A stretch of 64,000 nt of DNA from contig JAQFVV010012403.1 of NCBI GenBank assembly GCA_028023455.1, forward strand, positions 1,118,001 through 1,182,000, given 5' to 3'. Under the pieces are notes generated by a model that searched no databases, was not told the DNA's origin, and saw only the letters and a list, made by a program, of their open reading frames with translations. Positions within the stretch are counted from its first letter, which is position 1; each line of letters starts with the position of its first letter. Shown here in pieces: positions 56,695 through 64,000 of the stretch. This stretch comes from Epiperipatus broadwayi (lineage: Eukaryota; Onychophora; Udeonychophora; Euonychophora; Peripatidae). The position numbers were made by a program, and so were the translations under genes.

Positions 56695-58005
56695 CACACT
56701 TTTATTTCAAATCAACTCAAATAGTTGTCAAAGAAAAAAAAATGTTTTTAGTGCATAAATTCTCAAATTAAATAAAAGTGTTTTATTTTTTATAAAATGT
56801 TATTTTTTACTTTTTAGTTCTGAGACATTCTGCAACAGACTTTTGTAACTATTTATATTCAAATGTAAATACTAAGAAAGTAAAGAATGTTATCATATTT
56901 CAATTTTTTGAATTAAAATTTATGCACATGACAAATGATTAATAAGATTTGTTTTGTTTATAAAGGCAAAATTTAAAAACAAATGTAAGTTTTGGTTTGC
57001 TAATCAAGAGAAATTAAGGTTTCATTTTCATTTCTTCTTTTTTTTTTATTGTAATCTAATATGCACCAATGAAAACTTACCTGACCAATATCATGCATTT
57101 TAAAATTCAACCTGCCAACATTGTTACACTGGTCATACAGCTGAACAACTCCCAAAATTTCAGCATCCTATTGCATTACTATTAATACTTAACATGGGTA
57201 CAAAATCTGGAAAAAAATCCATTTGATAGATATTTGTTAAAATTTGGTTACAAGTTTTACCTGGAAATTAAACAAATAAATAGAATTTCTAAATTAAAAA
57301 AAAAACATTTAAAAATAAAAAAGCAATTTATCATTTGGCTCACCTTAACATTTGATGCTTGATTATCACATGACCTCTCTCCTCAAACAACTGACATACA
57401 GTTGTCTACATAATTAATGGCAATTGTTTTTACCATTGATTTAGATGTCTCACATTTTTACATATATAATTAATCTGTAATGATCACTTAATAAGTCTGC
57501 ATAATGACTGTCAATTTTTAATACATTATAAAATGGCAATTTTTCCAATGTCATAAATATTCTTTCTTGACAATATGTAATAATTATATAGTAATTAATC
57601 AATGTAAAAAGCATAAAAAAATCAAGTCCATAAGTGAATAATCATTAATTTAATTTCTTCTGCCATGACAGTAGACTAATAAATGAGTTTTGTTGCCTGT
57701 TTTTATTTTATTTTAAATTCTTTGTGAAGTAAATATAGTCTTAATTTCTGAACAGAATTGGGTGAATTAAATATCATTTATGAAATTAAAGAATTTTTGA
57801 ATATAGTACCGAAATAAAAGTTTATTACTTAAAATAATAATCATAATATCATAACGATATATCTAAAATTATAGTTGTTTATATAAAAATTTTGGCTAAA
57901 AGTCAATTTCTTTTTAGTTGAAATAGTTTTTCTTTGATGACATTATTTTAAAAATAAATACCAACAATTTGCTATTTCACTGTACCCCATTATAATTTAT
58001 ATTCA
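56695..58005. other. A+T-rich spacer
   Basis: No gene or repeat recognised. Confidence 0.45.
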
Positions 58006-58009
58006 TTAA

Positions 58010-58210
58010 TATACACTTATTGAATATATGGGTGGAGATGATAATCTGAACCAACTGCTGATGGCTGATTTGGCATGAAATATGTATATTGGTGATTATT
58101 TATCTTTTTGAAATATATGTGTCCAAGTGTATCATTGTTATGAGATAGAGTGGAGAATGGTGGGTCATGTGAAAATCTGTGCTCATATACCCTATATAGT
58201 AATATACATT
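58010..58210 (+). mobile_element. Family G element, 5'-shortened
   Basis: Ribozyme, then GGTGATTATTTATCTTTTTGAAATATATGTG, TATGAGATAGAGTGGAGA and GGTCATGTGAAAATCTGTGCTC, then ATATACCCTATATAGTA. The head block seen at 59.2 and 8.4 kb is missing. Open frames on both strands here are shadows. Confidence 0.72.
58040..58100 (+). ncRNA. Hammerhead ribozyme, family G, A6 changed
   Basis: Outer helix I GATAATC (58040-58046) pairs with GATTATT (58094-58100). Inner helix I ACCAA (58050-58054) pairs perfectly with TTGGT (58089-58093). The upstream side has a three-base bulge. Core is CTGCTGA (58055-58061), so A6 is changed to C. GAAA (58077-58080) is intact. Helix III TATGTAT then A17 at 58088. Helix II has drifted. 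It would probably not cleave, but both helix I blocks are complete. Confidence 0.72.
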
Positions 58211-59170
58211 TTTGTTTGTAAAAAAAGAGCATATATATCAGTGTGTACTTATGAAAGATTAAGTGGTGATTACTTCCTTTTCCAAAATACTTGCAAGTCT
58301 AATGATTCATCACAAACATTTTAAGACGTTAGAGAATCTGGATCAAAAATTTCGATATAAAATGTTACAGTTTGTTTTGTACCTATGTAGAATATACAAT
58401 GGCTAACATTATATGTTGTTTTTAATTGGGAAGAAATGCTTAATAAAATGTTTAAAATGATTCAAACTATGTTTAGCAGTAAAACCATGAGCTTCAAGAA
58501 TGTTTGCAGTTGGTTTGCAAGATTTTGTGATAGCAAGTAGAGCATTGAAGAAATTTTACAAACGTATAAAATACATTGACACATTTCATTCTAAATTCAT
58601 GATAGAGGTATATTAGTACCTTAAAATTTTTATAGTGAATAGCTAAACTATGACAGTATATAACACATGCAATGATATAGATATGGCGCAGTAGAAATAT
58701 TGAAAATAGAAACAAATATCTTTTCACTAGAATATGCTGAGGTAAGAAGAGGAGTAACAATAAATTTTTTTTAGTTTTAGCATATAAAAGAATGAAAAAA
58801 CCCTAGTTTGTGTACATATTAAATTATTATTTTGGTAACCAAATTAAAGGCAATATTAATACTGTTTTATAAAATACTTTTTCACCATCTTTATGCCACT
58901 TATTCTAAGCATTAGAAAACAATGTTAGTTACCAGATGACAGTGTTTAATAAATACCTTTTCAATGCTTTTCTATCCAAAATCCTCAGACTACTTTTAGG
59001 ACTATGACTCTCATAAAACAACAACATCTGTATTGAAGTCATGTAATGAGTCATCTAATATTTTACTTAAAAAAATTATTGAAAACATTAAATACTATCT
59101 TAATGCATTTCCAGTGTTAAGTATTCTCATCAAAGGCTACCATTGTGTTAAAAAAATATGTAAGGATAAA
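58211..59170. other. Spacer with worn family A piece
   Basis: 58920-59025 keeps AGATGACAGTGTTTAATAAATA, TATCCAAAATCCTCAGACTA and GGACTATGACTCTCAT in the order of a minus-strand A copy, without ribozyme boxes. The rest is A+T-rich and unrecognised. Confidence 0.45.
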
Positions 59171-59174
59171 CTTA

Positions 59175-59475
59175 AATGTGCATTCCATCATCAGATTTTC
59201 AATGAAATGGATGGCTGAAGAGTTGTGGGATGGAGTGGATTGAAGCCTGTCCATTAAAGTATGAAAATTGGCTATCTTAATATAAGCTGAGCATTGATTG
59301 TATGTATTGTGGAGATGATAATCTGGACCAACTGATGAATGCTGGTTTAGCACAAAATATGTATATTGGTGATTATTTATCTTTTTGACATGTGTGTGAT
59401 CAAGTATGCCAGCAGTATGAGATAGCATGGAGGGTTGGGTGAAAGTCTGAGTTCAAACCCTTTATATTTTACATA
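59175..59475 (+). mobile_element. Family G element, full-length-looking
   Basis: From CCATCATCAGATTTTCAATG through GGATGGCTGAAGAGTTG, GCCTGTCCATTAAAGTATGA, the hammerhead, GGTGATTATTTATCTTTT, and GTATGAGATAGCATGGAGG, to GAAAGTCTGAGTTCAAACCC and TTTATATTTTACAT. About 300 bases in the same order as the minus-strand copy at 8.1-8.5 kb. GAGTTCAAACCC is B-box-like; no clear A-box is seen. The 103-codon minus frame is a shadow. Confidence 0.78.
59317..59377 (+). ncRNA. Hammerhead ribozyme, family G, G12 changed
   Basis: Outer helix I GATAATC (59317-59323) and GATTATT (59371-59377), six Watson-Crick pairs plus one G.U. Bulge TGG. Inner helix I ACCAA (59327-59331) and TTGGT (59366-59370), perfect. 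Core CTGATGA (59332-59338). Helix II ATGC - TGGTTTA - GCAC (three pairs). AAAA (59354-59357) where GAAA is expected. Helix III ATATGTAT (three pairs, near-palindromic), H17 = A at 59365. The best-preserved secondary structure in the family, with G12 lost. Confidence 0.75.
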
Positions 59476-59479
59476 TTGG

Positions 59480-60380
59480 AATGCAGGTATGAAAAAGCCT
59501 GTACTATAGAAAAAAATTATATATTAACATGTTTAGATTGTTTGTTCATTATTGAGTCTATATTATTAATAAATCTTGCCTTTTTAATTTTATGTTTTCT
59601 TAATTATGTCCAGTGCAAGCTACTTGTACTTCCTTAGGATTAAACACATGATCAAATAACTTATAATTTTCTAAAAATACTTATAGTACTGCATGATCTT
59701 TTAACCTTATTAGAAATTATGTCTGCAGCTCTAATGTCACATTAATTTTCTATAACAGATACAAGAACAACTTGATTCTTGATATTTGATTGCATAAATG
59801 ATGGATGTAACATATTAAATAATTAGTTTAATTTTTGTAATAATATACTTGTTAATACTTCAATGATTTTTTAAAGTATACATTTGATGATAGATAATAA
59901 ATGTGGTCTTAATTTTGAAGTTAACCAATCAAACATAAATACACATACTGTAACAAGAAAGAAAGACAATAATAAATGATGAGGATAAGGAGCATCAAGG
60001 CTTTTTTCCATCAAATTACTTATGTATATTAAGTTCCTAAATAATGGCCTGTTTATATATAGGATAATGTTATGATTAGTATTTTAAGATGAATAAAAGA
60101 CCAACTACGGTCTTACTTTTAATAACATGTTTATTAACAGAAATTAAACTGTGTAAAATATTACAGAGCAGTGAGAAACAATATAAACATCCGGGCTTTT
60201 TAATAGGATTTGTTTTATGGAATAAAATATACAAACTTAATTGCAAATAATAAACTTATTACTATATTTCAAACTCACTAACATATAATGATAAATTTCC
60301 TTAATGTTTTAATACTTAATATTTAAGATTACATAAAATCGATATCTTTATACTTCATTCTATCATTTTTATTATACGAA
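59480..60380. other. A+T-rich spacer
   Basis: No feature recognised. Confidence 0.45.
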
Positions 60381-60384
60381 TACA

Positions 60385-60545
<161 letters not shown>

Positions 60546-60559
60546 AGACATGTGACCAC

Positions 60560-61865
60560 TTTTCTACACATTGCAATATCAGCCAGAGTAAAAAAACCAC
60601 AACAAGCATGTAATCAGCTCAATCACAGCCATTCTAAAAATAACAATTATACAAACACTGTAATCATAAACACAAATATCAACAATCTAATTTAAGCCAG
60701 CTCTCAATCTTACAAACCACTCATCCCACCCACCTCAATAGCTCAAACCACAAACAAGCATAATTTATCATAGACAAAACAAACAACACATGTTACTGAT
60801 TCAAACCCCATCAAATGGCTCCAAAACATCCATATGAGTTGCCTAACACATGGCCAAAACCAGCATCATAACTGAATCACAGTAAAGCCCAATCAGATGA
60901 CAAAACAAATATTCTGCACATTAGTAGAAACAATACCCAACTTCCATATGAAGGCACTCACACCATGCTTCCCACTTACTAAATCAACCACAACAGAAGC
61001 CAAAAGATTGCCCAATCACCCCAAAAAAATGAACATGTAAAGAGAATTAAAACATGAGGGATTTGTAGTCCAGATATAATGATCAGTCCTTCACTCAAAG
61101 ATCTTATACCAATGGATCTTACCTACAATAAAACCATTAACTCATGCATAATCACCCAATATAGATATACTCAATACTTATAGACATCACAGCACAAGGA
61201 TACCATGAGCAATCTCTCAATTAAATACTACACTCAGATGGACATAGGGTCTCCTCCTATTCAGCCATATTAACACATCAAATAATATTATGTTAAAACT
61301 GTCCATCTGCCAAATTCAGAACATCTTCACACAAGCTATGCTCTATAATCAACTGAAATCACAAACACTACCTAACTCAACAACAATGACATGACTCCAA
61401 CACTTTACAAAACTCAAACATTCAACTTACCCCTATTGAACAAACACCACATTTCAACATCATATTCCAGCAGTTGTCAAAAGTCATTAACCCCAAAATT
61501 ATATTTTCTAGTGGGTTTGACTACTCTTGGTTAACTCATGCAACACCAACCAGAAAAGGAAACCCTAGAAAGCTTAAGTGAATCTGCCAAGTTCACAAAT
61601 CACCTCAATACAAATGCCAATGAGTACATTATAAACCACAATTCTTTGAATTTTTAAGAAAACTGAGGCACACACAAATAGAAAACAAGATACACATATA
61701 AATAGAGAACAAACAACCTAATAAACTAATATGCCACCAGCCAGCCAGCATAAATGTAACTGTAAACAAAAGAGATCCTCAACAACACCTTTATCAACTA
61801 TATACCAACTAACTGCTGCAGGATCCTCTATATCAATCAAAAAACTTTGAAAATTGAGTTATTAA
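60560..61865. other. Strand-asymmetric A+C-rich block
   Basis: About 1.3 kb in which C is clearly commoner than G on the plus strand (for instance 60660-60800 and 61360-61460 have very few G). The neighbouring DNA is A+T-rich with similar C and G. No open frame above 60 codons, no repeat unit and no matching copy in the window. It begins right after the AAT/AAG array. Identity unknown. Confidence 0.6.
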
Positions 61866-62255
61866 TAAATCATACAACATTGATGGAAAAACAATTTTAT
61901 CTTCATAAGAAATATATGTAAAAATTTTAAATCTTTGTAGGTATATATTTGCAAGTCTAAAACACTGACTTGTAAATTTGTACACAAATTGTATTTAATC
62001 TTTGTTCATTTACACTATGCTACTTTAATGCCCTCTAAATAGGCCAATGTTTCTATTCAGAAGTATAGCCCCCTCCTGATGTATATCGCAGTATATATTA
62101 AAACAGTGCATGGCAATAGAAAAATCACTTATATAAACATATGTATGCCAAAAGAATTCATGTAAAATCATTTTGGTCTTAATAAATTTCCTTTTTGCAA
62201 CATAATAAAAATGATGATTATGATGGTAATGATGATGATTATACTACTACTAATA
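61866..62255. other. Spacer
   Basis: Nothing recognised. ATGATGATTATGATGGTAATGATG (62212) is a short imperfect trinucleotide run. Confidence 0.4.
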
Positions 62256-62259
62256 ATAA

Positions 62260-62400
62260 TAATTGAATAGTTATTCCTCAGAAGTTCATAAAAGTTTGAG
62301 CATTAAATATGACAAAGAAGATGATGTGATCCATGGAACTTGTACTCCAGAGTCAGTCACTCTATTACTGCATCAAACTAAGCAGGAAAATTAAAGCTAT
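62260..62400 (-). mobile_element. SINE family E copy
   Basis: Minus strand: TAGTTTGATGCAGTAATAGAG (A-box region), CTGGAGTACAAGTTCC, then TTTTATGAACTTCTGAGG and AATAACTATTCAAT. The order matches the 48.6-48.9 kb copies. Confidence 0.65.
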
Positions 62401-62739
62401 ATTGGTCTGAAGTTAAGAGAACCAAAAGTAACAGAATTGGAATTTGAGTTATGGTGTCCATCAATTTACAACTGGATTAAACCATGCTGGTAATGTTGCA
62501 ATGGTGTATTATTTCTAAAATCAATATTTAGTACCCATTTAATTGATTATTCTCTAAGCGTAATCAACTTTGGCTGTTTAGTAGTGATACCTCAGATCTC
62601 CAAACCTTTACATGCTATCCAGAAATTATTTGTCAAAAGCAAAAATCCAAATTATTTTTTTTTTATACAATTAAAATTTTATATCTATTATATACAATAA
62701 AGAAGGTTCTTACATTTTATAAAGTCACTAAAATGTATT
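62401..62739. other. Spacer
   Basis: More balanced sequence at 62400-62620, unique in the window. No domain. Confidence 0.4.
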
Positions 62740-63530
62740 ATTCACACAGGTATTTTCCAGAAGGTTTGTGATAATGGTACATTAGATGTGATAATATGTT
62801 GGACTATTTCCACCATTTATCATTAAATACTGGATGTCTAGAAAATTTTAAACTTTATTTAAACTTTTCAAAGACCAACAACTCCTTTTCAAATACAAAC
62901 AACTCTTAATAATAACACACAGATAGACAACACAGGTTGGTAAATTACACATGTCCTCAAATGACATTAGAGTAATATTTCTACATTATGTGGTATTGTT
63001 AAAAGCTGAATGCCTAGAAAATTTTAAACTTTATTTAATTTTTTCAAACACAAACAACTGTTAGAAATAACACACAAATAGACAACACAGCCTAGTAAAT
63101 TACATACATCATCTAAGTATTATTTGTCTACATCAAGTCATATTAGAGTGGTATTATTCTAATTTCTTCTTCAGGTGTTTCTGGCCTGATCAGTGACTAT
63201 ATTAGTATATGAGTCAAATTTCCACTTTTAGTTTCTTGAATATCAAATTTTTACGGCAATATCTAGTGATATTAGAGTGATATTATTCTATAGTGGTATC
63301 AGAGTAGTATGATTCTAATTTCTTCTTCAGGTGTTTATGGCCTGATCAGTGACAATATTAGCATAAAAATCAAATTTATACCTTTAGTTTTTTGAATATC
63401 AAACTTTTTAAGGCAACACTCTAACTAATTGAACTATTCTGTCAAAGGCAACAGTCAGTTGAAATTTAATATAGTTATCGATAAAGGTTGGTTCAAATCC
63501 AATACTTTTTTTGAAGAGTGAGATTAATTA
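62740..63530. mobile_element. Family B fragments, repeated
   Basis: Three partial B copies: ends TTTTCCAGAAGGTTTGTGATAATGG (62753) and AAATACTGGATGTCTAGAAAATTTTAAACTTTATTTAA (62826), the latter repeated at 63006. The body TTCTTCTTCAGGTGTTTCTGGCCTGATCAGTGAC occurs at 63167, with a near-copy at 63322. ATTCTGTCAAAGGCAAC and GGTTGGTTCAAATCCAA (63437-63505) are the tRNA-like centre. Local duplications of about 155 and 180 bases make the arrangement complex. Confidence 0.7.
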
Positions 63531-63804
63531 GAAACTTCCAGACTTTATGAACTATTACACTGGATTGAGAGGTAGGATTATTTGCCATTGTCATATGAGC
63601 ACTTTTTTGAATTTTTTTTTGCACCTGTTCATCTCTATTCAATATTTTTATATTTTCCCAATTGAATATATGTTCACTCCTACAAACATGGTTTGTTATT
63701 GAAATCCTACCTGTTTTTTCTTTAATTTAACATATCACATTTACACAGGTGCTTATTTTTAGTAACCAAATACTTCACGGATCAATCGCATCCAAATACA
63801 TTAT

Positions 63805-63992
63805 TAGGACAAATTGCAAGCAGATTCTAAAGCCCCATTTTTAAATAAAGTTGCGAATACGTTTACCTTTTCCTATATCAATGTCAAGTCATTTTATCAG
63901 AGAAAATGAATTGTCATTGATATTGGAAATGGTAAACGTATTTGCAAGTTTATTTTTAAAATGATTATTTAGAATCTGTTTGCAATTAGTTG
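63805..63992. mobile_element. Hairpin element at the window end
   Basis: Inverted arms of about 70 bases: AATTGCAAGCAGATTCTAAA on the left faces TTTAGAATCTGTTTGCAATT on the right. AAATAAAGTTGCGAATACGTTTACC faces GGTAAACGTATTTGCAAGTTTATTT, and TATATCAATGTCAA faces GTCATTGATAT. The loop is about 30 bases. CpG in ATACGTTTACC is kept in both arms. It may continue past the window edge. Confidence 0.78.
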
Positions 63993-64000
63993 CAGTAACG

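Noticed and set aside
60560-61865. Mitochondrial insertion (because of strand skew)
   Set aside because: No mitochondrial gene or rRNA-like text could be read in any frame.

Overview
The window is strongly A+T-rich, non-coding eukaryotic DNA. The remnants of RTE-type and other non-LTR retrotransposons, mariner and Merlin transposases, tRNA-derived short elements and long microsatellites point to an invertebrate animal. I cannot fix the phylum from sequence alone. I found no host protein-coding exon I would defend. The long open frames are either mobile-element debris or microsatellite read-through.

The most notable content is a set of short repeats that carry recognisable hammerhead self-cleaving ribozymes. 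Three unrelated repeat families (called A, G and T here) each contain the core CUGANGA - helix II - GAAA - helix III - UH, closed by a helix I that pairs across the core. In A and G, helix I continues beyond an internal loop, as in natural fast-cleaving hammerheads. All three have a very short, palindromic helix III, the type I form expected to work as a dimer. Family T is a direct tandem of a 422-bp unit bounded by two ribozyme cleavage positions, the layout of animal retrozymes. Family A lies mainly as head-to-head inverted copies, and family G occurs as scattered copies. One G copy (about 16.73-16.77 kb) has a compensatory base-pair change in helix I.

Layout: 0-0.6 kb inverted pair of family A; 2.2-3.8 kb two tandem duplications; 4.9-8.5 kb tRNA-promoter-like family B, a 740-bp near-perfect palindrome, an A foldback and a G copy; 9.6 kb RTE tail; 11.3-12.4 kb 1.1-kb inverted array of family D; 14.9-16.2 kb LINE 3' fragment with one in-frame stop; 16.7-17.1 kb G and F fragments; 20-24 kb RTE tails, A copies and tRNA-like elements; 25.4-26.2 kb LINE endonuclease remnant; 27.5-28.1 kb AT-interrupted minisatellite; 28.9-29.7 kb family T inside a D foldback; 30-31.5 kb F hairpin and Merlin remnant; 33.2 kb G foldback; 34-39.8 kb A copies, tRNA-like elements, RTE tails, a B foldback and a G copy; 42.6-44.5 kb RTE fragments; 46.2-47.3 kb B and C foldbacks; 48.6-50.6 kb SINE, RTE and mariner remnants; 51.2-51.9 kb inverted-repeat element; 54.7-55.3 kb second Merlin remnant; 55.56-56.46 kb 0.9-kb TATC array; 58-59.5 kb two G copies; 60.4-61.9 kb AAT/AAG microsatellite and a strand-skewed block; 62.2-63.5 kb SINE and B pieces; 63.8-64.0 kb terminal hairpin.

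The elements do not form a cooperating gene system. The ribozyme families resemble non-autonomous RNA-based repeats that need enzymes in trans, and no intact reverse transcriptase is present here. Family names A-H, P and T are labels for this report only. All calls come from reading the sequence by eye. No alignment, folding or database search was run.
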